Made by a program: the position numbers and the translations under genes
NCBI GenBank assembly: GCA_934096985.1
Contig: CAKONC010000002.1
Span: 160,916 to 224,915 of the forward strand
Direction: 5' to 3'
DNA: 64,000 nucleotides
DNA from: an uncultured Bacilli bacterium
Lineage (GTDB): Bacteria; Bacillota_I; Bacilli_A; RF39; UBA660
The notes under the pieces: generated by a model
The model's input: only the letters and a program-made list of their open reading frames with translations
The model's database searches: none
What the model was told of the DNA's origin: nothing
Part shown: in pieces, positions 44,536-53,942 of the stretch
How positions within the stretch are numbered: the stretch's first letter is position 1
How the letters are laid out: every line of letters begins with the position of its first letter

Positions 44536-46353
44536 TTAATATTTATTAATAATTTTATTTAGTTCATTATCTATATCATCTAGTAAAAGATAATCACTAA
44601 AACCATCTTCTAAATAGTGTTTTTTTATTTTATCTTTATCACTTTCTAGCATAACAATCATTGGTATATTAAAGTTATCAATTTTTTGCATACCTTTTAA
44701 ACAAGAAAGTCCACTCATTTCATTCATTTCATCACTTACTAAAATATAATCATATTTTTTACCAAGTTTTATTTTATCTATTGCATCTTTACCATAATAT
44801 AAAATTGAATATGTAATATCATTTCTATTTAAAGCACTTTTAACTTTGTTTATTAATTTTTTATTTTGGGAAATAATTAATACTTTTTTATAATTATTAA
44901 TCATATTTTCATATTCTGTTAAAATACTATTTTCTTTATCATGGTATACTCTTTGATCTATTGTAAGTTGAAATTCTGTACCAGTTCCTAGATTTGATTT
45001 AATCATTAAATTTCCGCCCATTAGTTTAATAACTTTTTGGCAAAGTTGAACATTAACTTCTTTCTTTTCAAGATTTTCAAGTTCTTGTCTATCAAGTGAA
45101 CCAGTCGAAGATAATATTTCATTAATTTTATCAATTGTAATTCCAGGACCACTATCTGTAATTGTAAAAATAATTCTACATACATCATATTTTTCAATGG
45201 TGTTAACTTTAAATTCTACGAATCCTTTACTAGTTTTTTCTATACTATTAGTAAGTAAAGAATAAAGAACTTGTTTAAGTTTCATATCATCACCATATAA
45301 ATACAAATCAGATACTATTGTATGAACTTTAAAATCAATACTTTTCTTATTTTCTAGTTTAACTCTTGTAACTAAATCATCACATATTTTTTTCAAATTA
45401 TATTTTTTTTCAATTATATTTAATTTTTGAGCATCTAAAGAGGATACGTTCATAATATTATTAATTGTAAAATCGAGTTGCTGCGCCATACCCGATATTG
45501 CAATAGTACCAGCTTTAATTTTAGAAATATCTTTTTCATCTTTAATTTCTGCACAAAGCTCCTCAATATTTTTAAGTGGATTTCTACTTTCCTGAGTTAT
45601 TTCAAATAAGAAATTATATTTATCTTCATAATTTTGTTCCATAATTTCTTTATTTTTATATAATTCATTAAGAATTTTAATATCTGGATTTTCAATTGTA
45701 AAATACATTAAAAATGTTACAAAAGTTTCCATTGGAATTAATAAAGTTAATTCAGGATTTAAATATTGAACAATCATAGTAAGGATCCCTAGACCAATAA
45801 ATAAAAATACTGGAGTATATTTTTTTTGTTTTATATATTTAATATTTCTAATCAAAAGGAATATCCAAAATGTGATTAAAGCACCACTTAAATAATAAAC
45901 AAAATTTGCCGCAGGCCCATAAGTATAACTAACATTTTTCGTATATAAAGGTAAAATTGTTATTAATATAATTGATAAAATTACCTCATTAATAATAATT
46001 TTATCCATTTGTTTAATTTTTTTCAAATAAATTTTTTTATCTTTAATTCTATCTTTGATGCTTATTACATAAATATAATAAGTAAATATTGAAAGCCAAA
46101 CTACAAAGTAATATAAAATAAATTTTAATATAAATATGGCAATTTTAGGATTTATATTATTAATAAGTCTTATTGCTAATGTAGCGGGAAATATCTCGAT
46201 TACAAGTCCTAAAAAGTTAATTAAAATTATTTTCTTATAAATATTATTTTCTTCAGTTTCTATTCTTTGTTTAGAAAAATAAATAATAATAAGCATAATA
46301 CTATAAAATAAACTTACTATTGAAAAAAATATGTTATCAGTCATACCACTCAC
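44536..46353 (-). CDS. Histidine-kinase-like membrane protein with degenerate phospho-sites
   Basis: 605 residues. About seven membrane helices (7-220), a dimerisation helix, a GHKL ATPase and a receiver-like end. The H-box reads FLFEITQESRNPL, so the phospho-His position is Gln254. The ATPase keeps its N-box (SLLTNSIEKT), DSGPGI and GTGTEF. The receiver has lost its acidic pair (KKVLIISQNKK) and has Ser where the phospho-Asp belongs (YILVSDEMNEMSG). It may bind ATP and signal by shape, but a normal phosphorelay looks impossible. Encoded 54 bases after an acyl-AMP ligase, probably in one unit. Confidence 0.78.
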   Translation of the reverse strand: MSGMTDNIFFSIVSLFYSIMLIIIYFSKQRIETEENNIYKKIILINFLGLVIEIFPATLAIRLINNINPKIAIFILKFILYYFVVWLSIFTYYIYVISIKDRIKDKKIYLKKIKQMDKIIINEVILSIILITILPLYTKNVSYTYGPAANFVYYLSGALITFWIFLLIRNIKYIKQKKYTPVFLFIGLGILTMIVQYLNPELTLLIPMETFVTFLMYFTIENPDIKILNELYKNKEIMEQNYEDKYNFLFEITQESRNPLKNIEELCAEIKDEKDISKIKAGTIAISGMAQQLDFTINNIMNVSSLDAQKLNIIEKKYNLKKICDDLVTRVKLENKKSIDFKVHTIVSDLYLYGDDMKLKQVLYSLLTNSIEKTSKGFVEFKVNTIEKYDVCRIIFTITDSGPGITIDKINEILSSTGSLDRQELENLEKKEVNVQLCQKVIKLMGGNLMIKSNLGTGTEFQLTIDQRVYHDKENSILTEYENMINNYKKVLIISQNKKLINKVKSALNRNDITYSILYYGKDAIDKIKLGKKYDYILVSDEMNEMSGLSCLKGMQKIDNFNIPMIVMLESDKDKIKKHYLEDGFSDYLLLDDIDNELNKIINKY

Positions 46354-46407
46354 CTATTATAAGAATAACATATTTTTTTATTTTTTTAAATAAAAAACAT
46401 AGTGAAA

Positions 46408-48210
46408 TTAATCATTATGTTTCTTTGTAAGTTTTCTTACTAAAACTTCATCTATTCCTAAATTTTCAATATTTTGAGCATTTTTTGAAAGTGCAGGATA
46501 ATCAACTTTTCCAAGCGGAGTTCTAGGAAGTGAATCATATACTGCTACAAAAGAAGGTCTTTCTTCAGGAATTAAAGTACTTTCCATAAAATCCATTAAT
46601 AAATCAAAACACTCTTCTTTAGATTTACCACACAAATCATCAAAAGATACATGGCAAATAATTCCTTTATCAGAATAATTTAACTTACATAATTTTACGC
46701 AAGAAAGCTCTTTTATTTTTTCTGCTACTAAAATTAAATTAACATCTTTACTATTAATAGTAATTGGACTTTGATCTCTATCAAGAACAAAAAGGCTTCC
46801 TGTATCATGAACAAATCCAAAATCCTTTGTATTATACCATCTTACGCCATCCTCATCTGTAAAAATAACGCTATCAGTCATACTTTGATTATTATAGTAT
46901 CCATTCATCATTGCAGGACCAGATACCCATATTCTACCAGGCTCATTATAAGATAAATCATTAAAACTACTATCTTTTATCATTACGTTATTAAATGGAA
47001 GTGGAAGACCCGAAGAGCCGACCATATTACAATTTGGATGAGCAACACTAAAGCATGAGTCCATTTCACTTGCTCCAAAACCTGCCTCTTGAATTATACC
47101 GGTTTCTTCTTTAAATCTATCAACCTGATTTATATCAGGTCTTTCTCCACCTATAACAACTTTTTTAAGAGCATCAATATATTCAAATTTATTTTCATCA
47201 TATAAAACTGAATCCCATAAATATTGACTCCATATACCATAATCTGGTTGATGTTTTCTTAAATATTTAGGTACACTTTCATAAGATAAATCTTCTTCGA
47301 TAATACTTTCAATACCAAGGCTCATTGCCATTCCAATAATATCGGCATCCCAAAAGGCTAAAAATGGTGGGACAAGTGCAAGGTCTCTATCACCTCTTTG
47401 TAATCCTAAATCAGCAATTTCATGTTGTTTTGCAAGAGCATTATTTGCATCATGTGAAAGTAGTATTGCTTTACTTTCTCCAGTGGTACCACTTGAAAGA
47501 GCAATATTTGAGGCAAGTCCTGGTTCATAAACACTTTCAAGTCTTCGTTTATAATATTCACCATATGTTATAAAATCTTTTAAATCAATAGCGTTATTTA
47601 CATTATTATTATGAAGTCTATTATTAAGTTTAAATAAAGCTACTTTTAATCTATCTATATTTACTATTGGAGTTGAATTATTAATTGGAAGTCTTAATTT
47701 TCTTATACTAGCAAATTCTTTCTCATTTAAAACCTCAGAGATACTAGGCTCTAAAATGTCTAAAAACATTATCATGCTCGGATTAAATCTTTTGATATGA
47801 TTATACATTTCATTTTTATCTTCCATAAAATTCAAATGAACAGTAATTGCGCCAACATAAGCGCATGCATATTTAAATGCAATAAGTTCTGGAGTAGATA
47901 ATGCTACTGAAGCAACAATATCACCTTTACCAATACCTAGAGCCTTAAGTGAACGAATAAAACTATTACGCATTTCAATAAATTCTTTATTAGTTATTCT
48001 TTTCATTCCCCTATTATCTATAATAAAATCATTTGGGTAATCCTTATTACACATTTCTTCATAATCTGCTTGATTCATTTTAGGCAGACTTTCCTTCATT
48101 TTTTCAGGATCATACCATTGTTCCCAAATACGATCTTTTTTGATATTACCAGTAATTGGTCTATCTAATTTAAATTTTTTCTCTTCTCTTATAACATCAT
48201 TTTTACTCAT
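46408..48210 (-). CDS. AMP-dependent acyl synthetase/ligase
   Basis: 600 residues. ANL superfamily: P-loop ALSSGTTGESKAILLSHDA, a later GFGASEMDSCFSVAHP, the WYNTKDFGFVHDTGSLFVLD hinge block and a C-terminal catalytic Lys in RTPLGKVDYPAL. It activates a carboxylic acid as acyl-AMP and probably passes it to CoA or a carrier protein. The substrate is not clear, and no carrier protein gene is adjacent. Possible link to the kinase-like protein downstream. Confidence 0.87.
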   Translation of the reverse strand: MSKNDVIREEKKFKLDRPITGNIKKDRIWEQWYDPEKMKESLPKMNQADYEEMCNKDYPNDFIIDNRGMKRITNKEFIEMRNSFIRSLKALGIGKGDIVASVALSTPELIAFKYACAYVGAITVHLNFMEDKNEMYNHIKRFNPSMIMFLDILEPSISEVLNEKEFASIRKLRLPINNSTPIVNIDRLKVALFKLNNRLHNNNVNNAIDLKDFITYGEYYKRRLESVYEPGLASNIALSSGTTGESKAILLSHDANNALAKQHEIADLGLQRGDRDLALVPPFLAFWDADIIGMAMSLGIESIIEEDLSYESVPKYLRKHQPDYGIWSQYLWDSVLYDENKFEYIDALKKVVIGGERPDINQVDRFKEETGIIQEAGFGASEMDSCFSVAHPNCNMVGSSGLPLPFNNVMIKDSSFNDLSYNEPGRIWVSGPAMMNGYYNNQSMTDSVIFTDEDGVRWYNTKDFGFVHDTGSLFVLDRDQSPITINSKDVNLILVAEKIKELSCVKLCKLNYSDKGIICHVSFDDLCGKSKEECFDLLMDFMESTLIPEERPSFVAVYDSLPRTPLGKVDYPALSKNAQNIENLGIDEVLVRKLTKKHND

Positions 48211-48262
48211 ATTACCTCCGAAAAATTATCTATATAATACCATAAATTTACTATTTGTAAAG

Positions 48263-49711
48263 TTAGTTTTTGTCATATTTAAGGGAAAAACCACAAAAAG
48301 TGCTATAAACTATCATCATTGAAATAGAATTTATTATATTTCCCGTTAAATAAGCACAAAAACAAAATAAAATAGTTATAACTAAATTTATAAATGTTAA
48401 ATAATTAAAATATTTAAAAAAGTTATAAAAACATATAATAATCATCGCAAAATAGATAAATAATAGGATCATTAAGCCAATAACTCCAAAAGCATAATAT
48501 GCAAGTAAGAAATCTTTTTCTAAATTTACTACATTTTGAATTCTTGTATTGGAAATTCCTAGTAAAAAGTCATATTTATTATTATTTATTTGAATTATTC
48601 TTTTAACAATACTTTCTTCTACAAAACGATAATTTATTTTACTTTCTTCGGTATTATTTATTAAATTAATCCAAAAGTCAGGATCATACTCATAAGAATA
48701 ATATGATTTATAAAATGATTTTGGAATAAGTTCTTCATTAATATTTTTTTCGATGTATTCTTTTTTAGTTAAATCTTCTTCATCATAAGTTTCATTATTA
48801 ATAGCAAAATCATTATTATTTTCGGTAGTTTTATATTTATTTAATTCCACATTTCTATTTGCATAAGGAGTATATGGTAAAATCAAAATCCATAGTAAAA
48901 TTATTGGTAATATATATAAAATATTTTTGGTAAACTTTTCTTTTTTTAGAAATGCAAAAAACATAAAGCTTAAAAATAAGCAACTTAAAGTTAATAGTCC
49001 CCCAAGATAAGAAACTCTAGTTCCAAGAATAATCATAGAAATTGAAATAAGTGTAATAAATATAATGCTTTTTCTAGTTTTTAACAAATTATAAACATTA
49101 TATATAAGTAAAAGTAAAAGTGTTAAAGCAACTTGATTAGCATAAACAAAATATCCTTTGCAAGCAGTAAATACATAATACATACCCTTTTTCCAATTAA
49201 AAATATTATATTTAATAACTTCACTACTATAACTTGAGTATCCGATCAAAAATATATCAGATATAATTATTATTAAAGTAATTATTAAGGTCCATGAAGA
49301 AAATATTATATTATAATCTTTTTTGTCTAGTTTTTGATAATATAAAGAATATATAAGCGTTATAGGCATCATTAATTTTAAAATTGTATAAAACTCTTTT
49401 ATAAATGAATAATTAAAATTATTTGGAAATAAAGAGTTAAAATTTTTACTATGGTAATAATTTAAAAATAAATATAAAGTGCATAACACATAATAAATTA
49501 GTAAATATTTAAAATGTTTTCTACTATCTTTATATAAAAATAAAGTTGTAATTAAAATCATGGTAATTACAAAAATTCTACATAAAGTTGTAATTCTACT
49601 ATGGAAAAAAATTGTATCAAAAAAAGGACTACTACTTAAAAAAATAATAGTCACTAGTTTTAAAATATATTTTAAATCAATTTTATTTTTTTCCTTTATC
49701 TTTTTTTTCAT
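48263..49711 (-). CDS. Wzy/WaaL-like polytopic membrane protein
   Basis: 482 residues from ATG 49711, which overlaps the end of the tagO-type gene. About ten or eleven membrane helices and one large outer loop (about 295-385, acidic, ENNNDFAINNETYDEEDL). The block MIILGTRVSYLGGLLTLSCL resembles O-antigen ligase/polymerase proteins (GSRG/A-like motif at the start of a helix). It could polymerise or ligate the repeat unit begun by the TagO-type enzyme. RBS is poor; translation may be coupled. Confidence 0.65.
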   Translation of the reverse strand: MKKKIKEKNKIDLKYILKLVTIIFLSSSPFFDTIFFHSRITTLCRIFVITMILITTLFLYKDSRKHFKYLLIYYVLCTLYLFLNYYHSKNFNSLFPNNFNYSFIKEFYTILKLMMPITLIYSLYYQKLDKKDYNIIFSSWTLIITLIIIISDIFLIGYSSYSSEVIKYNIFNWKKGMYYVFTACKGYFVYANQVALTLLLLLIYNVYNLLKTRKSIIFITLISISMIILGTRVSYLGGLLTLSCLFLSFMFFAFLKKEKFTKNILYILPIILLWILILPYTPYANRNVELNKYKTTENNNDFAINNETYDEEDLTKKEYIEKNINEELIPKSFYKSYYSYEYDPDFWINLINNTEESKINYRFVEESIVKRIIQINNNKYDFLLGISNTRIQNVVNLEKDFLLAYYAFGVIGLMILLFIYFAMIIICFYNFFKYFNYLTFINLVITILFCFCAYLTGNIINSISMMIVYSTFCGFSLKYDKN

Positions 49712-50744
49712 ATAAAATATCCGTATTTGCAACTATATATAAAAGTAGTGTCATCATTATTAAATAAACAATCATAGATACTTGATTATCTCCAAGGACA
49801 TAAAATATTGATACCGTAGAAAATAATATATCTATTCCATAAATTATAAGCATTGTAACCTTTGGTGAAAATTTCATTTTCAAAAGTTGATGATGTAAAT
49901 GATTCATATCAGGTTCATCAATACTTTTATGTTTAATTATTCTTCTTAAAATAGCAAATAATGTATCAAAAATTGGTACTGCTAAGATAACAACTGGTAT
50001 AACAAGTGATGTAAATGTTGCTCCTTTAAATCCTAATAAAGCAATAACCGCTATCATAAAGCCTAAAAATGTTGAACCACAATCTCCCATAAATACTTTT
50101 GCCGGAGGAAAATTATGTGTTAAAAAACCTAATGTCGAACCAAGCATTATAATACATAATATTGTATCAAGACCATTCATTTTATTTAATATTAATGCAA
50201 TTATAGAAATTGTTATAAAATAAATTGAACTTATTCCTGCACATAATCCATCTAAACCATCAATTAAATTAATGGCATTAATTGCTCCTACTATAAAAAA
50301 TACTGCAATAGCTTTATTTAACCAAATTGGTAAAAATAATTTTAAACCTAAAATAGAAATTTCACTAAAATAAAGTTTGCCATATAAAACTACGATTAAA
50401 GCAACCACAATTTGAACAAGTAACTTAACTTTTGCTCTAATTGGTTTAATATCATCAAAAACCCCTAACAAAACTAAGATAAACGAACTTATTAAAATTG
50501 AAATCATTTGTGTATTTATTGTTCCATACATAATATAGCCAAACAAAAATGCTCCATAAATAGCAAGACCACCAAGTCTTGGCATAGGCTTTTTATGAAC
50601 TTTTCTTTCATTTGGATAATCAAGTGCATTTACATGTACAGCAATTTTTTTTGTTAGAAATACTAAAAGAAAACTCACTATATAAGTTACAAGTAGTATT
50701 TCTAAAATATTATAATTATTAACTACAAAATTCAATTTTAACAC
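49683..50744 (-). CDS. tagO: Undecaprenyl-phosphate GlcNAc-1-phosphate transferase (TagO/WecA)
   Basis: 353 residues with about ten or eleven helices. MraY-family sites: DYPNERKVHKKPMPRLGGLA, NLIDGLDGLCAG (Asp pair), FMGDCGSTFLGF and DMNHLHHQLLK. It moves GlcNAc-1-P from UDP-GlcNAc to undecaprenyl phosphate, the first step for teichoic acid or capsule. With wecB, tagA and tagGH in the window the linkage-unit pathway is nearly complete. Confidence 0.92.
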   Translation of the reverse strand: MLKLNFVVNNYNILEILLVTYIVSFLLVFLTKKIAVHVNALDYPNERKVHKKPMPRLGGLAIYGAFLFGYIMYGTINTQMISILISSFILVLLGVFDDIKPIRAKVKLLVQIVVALIVVLYGKLYFSEISILGLKLFLPIWLNKAIAVFFIVGAINAINLIDGLDGLCAGISSIYFITISIIALILNKMNGLDTILCIIMLGSTLGFLTHNFPPAKVFMGDCGSTFLGFMIAVIALLGFKGATFTSLVIPVVILAVPIFDTLFAILRRIIKHKSIDEPDMNHLHHQLLKMKFSPKVTMLIIYGIDILFSTVSIFYVLGDNQVSMIVYLIMMTLLLYIVANTDILYEKKDKGKK

Positions 50745-50784
50745 CCAAGTTAATTTTACTAAATTTATAAGTAAAAGTCTAGAT

Positions 50785-51213
50785 TTATCTTTTGTATCTT
50801 CTTCGAGTATACTCCTTTTTTATATAAACCTTATTATTATCCGGATTATGTTTTCCAGAGTATTCTTGTTCAAAACCATCTAAACACTCAGATATTTTAA
50901 CTAAATTTGCATAAACTATTTGATTTCTTACATTTTCATCAATTAATAAACCACTTATATAGTTAAATCTATCACGATCAAGTCTTTCCACTAAATGAAG
51001 ATATTCATGAGATGTTTTTCTTCCTAAAATTGCTCCATTCCAAAATACATATCCATCACCAATACCTAGAAGAGTACAATCTTTTCTAGCAACTATTAAA
51101 TGATGAAAACTTAAATCTTTGACATCTAAAAAATCATAACCCATAAAGTCATAGCCAAGTTCTTTTAATTTAAATACCTTTATCATTAATCTAGTGACAT
51201 CTTTATTATTCAT
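50785..51213 (-). CDS. Small basic protein with HNH-like His-Asn-His pattern
   Basis: 142 residues. The core reads LSFHHLIVARKDCTLLGIGD, then VFWNGAILGRKTSHEYLHLV. A His-His, a central Asn-Gly and a C-terminal His-x3-His are spaced as in an HNH nuclease fold, without the zinc cysteines. The C-terminus is very basic (KKEYTRRRYKR), fitting nucleic-acid binding. No membrane helix. The nuclease idea rests on the pattern alone. ATG follows AAAGGA. Confidence 0.5.
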   Translation of the reverse strand: MNNKDVTRLMIKVFKLKELGYDFMGYDFLDVKDLSFHHLIVARKDCTLLGIGDGYVFWNGAILGRKTSHEYLHLVERLDRDRFNYISGLLIDENVRNQIVYANLVKISECLDGFEQEYSGKHNPDNNKVYIKKEYTRRRYKR

Positions 51214-51355
51214 AAAATATCCTTTTAAATTTGAAACATAAAACTTATTCTACCATATTTATATGGTTATATAAACAAAAAAATACATTTTATATTGATT
51301 ATTTTTTTACTTTAGTGCTATAATACCAAAAGGAAAAAAAGGTGTGATTTATTTT

Positions 51356-53164
51356 ATGAAAAAAAGAAATATTGCTATTATTGCGCATGTTGACCATGGT
51401 AAAACTACTTTAGTTGATGAAATTATTAAATATACTGGTACATTTAGAGAAAATGAAGATCTTAGTAATTTAAGCATGGATACAAATGCAATAGAAAAAG
51501 AAAGAGGTATCACTATTCTTGCAAAGACAACTTCAGTTGAATATGATGGTTATAAAATTAATATTCTAGATACTCCAGGTCATGCTGACTTTGGTGGTGA
51601 AGTTGAAAGAATTATGAAAATGGTTGATGGTGTTCTTTTAGTAGTTGATGCTTATGAAGGTCCTATGCCTCAAACAAGATTTGTATTAAAGAAAGCTTTA
51701 GAAGCTGGTTGTAAACCAATTGTTGTTATTAATAAGGTTGATAAGCCAACTCAAAGAGTTAAAGCTGTAGTTGATGAAGTTTTAGAATTATTTATTGAAC
51801 TTGGTGCAAATGATGAACAAATTGAATTTAAAACTATTTATACAAGTGCCGCTAATGGAACAAGTTCTCTTTCAAGTGATCCAGCTAACCAAGAAAAAGG
51901 TTTTAAATGTTTAATGGATTTAATTATTTCTGAAGTACCTGAACCTAAAGGTGATGAAAATGCTCCACTACAATTTCAACCTGCACTCCTTGACTATAAT
52001 GACTATGTAGGAAGAATTGGTGTTGGAAAAGTATTTAATGGAAACATTAAAGTTGGTCAAATGGTAAATTGTATAAGACTTGATGGTAGTGAAAAAAACT
52101 TTAGAGTTCAAAAATTATTTGGTTATATTGGACTTAAAAGAGTGGAAATTGAAAGTGCTACAGTTGGTGATATAGTTGCTGTTGCAGGCCTTGAGGACAT
52201 ATCTGTTGGTGAAACTTTAACAGAAGTTGGCAAGCACGATGCCCTTCCTATTTTACATATTGATGAGCCTACTCTTCAAATGACATTTGGTGTAAATACT
52301 TCTCCATTTTCAGGAAAAGATGGTAAAATTTTAACATCAAGAAAAATTGGTGAAAGATTATTCAAAGAAACTCAAAGAGATGTAAGCTTAAAAGTTGAAC
52401 AAATTGATAGTGAAAACTTTATGGTACTTGGTCGTGGTGAACTACATTTATCAATTTTAATTGAAAATATGCGTCGTGAAGGTTTTGAACTTGAAGTTTC
52501 TAAACCTAAAGTTATTATCAAAGAAATTGATGGTAGAAAATGTGAACCATATGAAGATTTACAAATCGAAATAACAGATGAATACATGGGTGGTGTTTTC
52601 GAAGAGCTTTCTCAAAGGGGCGCTATAATGGGAAATATGACTCATTTAGGTAATTTAATAAGAATCAATTATGAAATTCCTTCACGTGGACTTATTGGTT
52701 TTCCTACAAACTTCATGACTCTTACTAAAGGTTATGGAATAATGAATCATACATTCACTGAATTTAAGCCTGTTGAAAATATTAATATTGGTGAAAGAAA
52801 ATTAGGTGTTTTAGTAGCAAGTGAAGAAGGAAAAGCAACTGCTTATTCTCTTGGTGGTCTTGAAGATCGTGGTACAATGTTTGTTGAACCAAATGAAGAA
52901 GTTTATGAAGGTATGATTGTTGGTGAATGTAATAAAGATGTTGACCTTGCAGTTAACGTTGTTAAAGGTAAAGAACTTACTAATACAAGAAGTGCTTATG
53001 CAGACAAAACAGTTGTATTAAAAAGACCTAGAATATTTACTTTAGAGGCAGCTCTTGATTTTATTAATCAAGATGAACTCGTAGAAATTACTCCTCATCA
53101 TTTAAGAATGAGAAAGAAAATTTTAAATACTGAGCTTAGAAAAAAATTTGATGCTAGAAAATAG
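51356..53164 (+). CDS. typA: Ribosome-associated GTPase TypA/BipA
   Basis: 602 residues from ATG 51356 after AAAAAGGTGTG. Starts MKKRNIAIIAHVDHGKTTLV, with ERGITILAKTTSV (switch 1), DTPGHADFGGEVERIMKMVD (switch 2) and INKVDKP. The EF-G-like domains and the TypA C-terminal domain are complete. Acts in 50S subunit assembly under stress. Divergent from the small HNH-like gene and ends in a terminator. Confidence 0.97.
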   Translation: MKKRNIAIIAHVDHGKTTLVDEIIKYTGTFRENEDLSNLSMDTNAIEKERGITILAKTTSVEYDGYKINILDTPGHADFGGEVERIMKMVDGVLLVVDAYEGPMPQTRFVLKKALEAGCKPIVVINKVDKPTQRVKAVVDEVLELFIELGANDEQIEFKTIYTSAANGTSSLSSDPANQEKGFKCLMDLIISEVPEPKGDENAPLQFQPALLDYNDYVGRIGVGKVFNGNIKVGQMVNCIRLDGSEKNFRVQKLFGYIGLKRVEIESATVGDIVAVAGLEDISVGETLTEVGKHDALPILHIDEPTLQMTFGVNTSPFSGKDGKILTSRKIGERLFKETQRDVSLKVEQIDSENFMVLGRGELHLSILIENMRREGFELEVSKPKVIIKEIDGRKCEPYEDLQIEITDEYMGGVFEELSQRGAIMGNMTHLGNLIRINYEIPSRGLIGFPTNFMTLTKGYGIMNHTFTEFKPVENINIGERKLGVLVASEEGKATAYSLGGLEDRGTMFVEPNEEVYEGMIVGECNKDVDLAVNVVKGKELTNTRSAYADKTVVLKRPRIFTLEAALDFINQDELVEITPHHLRMRKKILNTELRKKFDARK

Positions 53165-53175
53165 CATCTTTTTTT
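53150..53175 (+). terminator. Terminator of typA
   Basis: GATGCTA (53150-53156), loop GAAAA, TAGCATC (53162-53168), seven T. The stem includes the stop codon. Confidence 0.9.
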
Positions 53176-53225
53176 ATTTAATAAATAGCAAATCACAAAA
53201 AAACTCAAATTAATGAGTATTTCTT

Positions 53226-53390
53226 TTATTCATAATGTATCCACATTCTCAAAATATGTATTTCTTTTTTTAATTTTGTAACCTCATAAATAGTCCTATG
53301 TTGTCTATTAATTCTTCGTTAATATAATCCACTTAAATCACCAGTTAATTTTTCAAAAGAATTGTTAAAAAAATTAATTATATATTTGTT
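53226..53390 (-). pseudogene. Decayed YoeB/Txe-type toxin
   Basis: Directly after the antitoxin stop a frame reads FEKLTGDLSGLY, stop (TAA 53321-53319), RRINRQHRTIYEV, KEIHILRMWIHYE. These match the end of YoeB-family endoribonucleases (EKL.GDL.G.YSRRIN.QHR, then RMW.HYE). The first half of the gene is absent and the stop replaces the Ser of SRRIN, so no active toxin can be made. Confidence 0.82.
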
Positions 53391-53646
53391 ACCATTCTTC
53401 ACCTTTAGTATACTCCTTTGTATCTTTCCAATTTTCATGTTTTCTTATGTCATTTATATTGTTAACGTAATTAGGTATACTTGATAAATATAAAGTTTCT
53501 TTCATACTTTTATATTTTTCTTCAGAAATTAATACTGCATTTTTTCCTTTTTTATTAATAATTGTTATCGGATTATGATTAATATTTACATCTGAAACCA
53601 ATTTATATAAATTGTTTCTAGCATTAGTTATATTAATAGTGTTCAC
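53389..53646 (-). CDS. Phd/YefM-type antitoxin, orphan
   Basis: 85 residues from GTG 53646 after GAGGTGAT. N-terminal DNA-binding part NTINITNARNNLYKLVSDVN, then NPITIINKKGKNAVLISEEKYKSM, the YefM signature, and an acidic toxin-neutralising tail. It partners YoeB-type toxins. Here the toxin gene downstream is a remnant, so this is an orphan antitoxin that might still repress its own promoter or counter other toxins. Confidence 0.87.
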   Translation of the reverse strand: MNTINITNARNNLYKLVSDVNINHNPITIINKKGKNAVLISEEKYKSMKETLYLSSIPNYVNNINDIRKHENWKDTKEYTKGEEW

Positions 53647-53698
53647 TTTATCACCTCTTCTTTATTATACCTTATTTGTTTATGTATGTCTGTGTATT

Positions 53699-53884
53699 TT
53701 CAATTTATATGTATTTTTAACTAAATGTGTAAAAAGCCAATCTATTCCATTTGAAATTTCTGAGCCAAAATTAAGTAAAGATTTAAAAAAAGCAATAAAA
53801 GAATCACAAAAAATTGCAAATGATTCTAAAAGAAAAAAATATCACGATGTTCAAAATCTTATAAAAGCACTATTAGATGATTGA
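53699..53884 (+). pseudogene. 3' remnant of a RelB/DinJ-type antitoxin
   Basis: In frame to the TGA at 53884, VFLTKCVKSQSIPFEISEP and then SKDLKKAIKESQKIANDSKR match the second half of RelB/DinJ antitoxins (NLFLKQV..Q.IPFEI, then an Ala/Lys helix and a final NLIKALL-like end). The N-terminal ribbon-helix-helix part is missing; the upstream bases overlap the yefM promoter region. No toxin follows. Confidence 0.6.
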
Positions 53885-53942
53885 TTCAAATATAAAAATT
53901 CCAGTGAGTCTGTTTTTTTTATGAAGTAAAATATTCTAGTAA

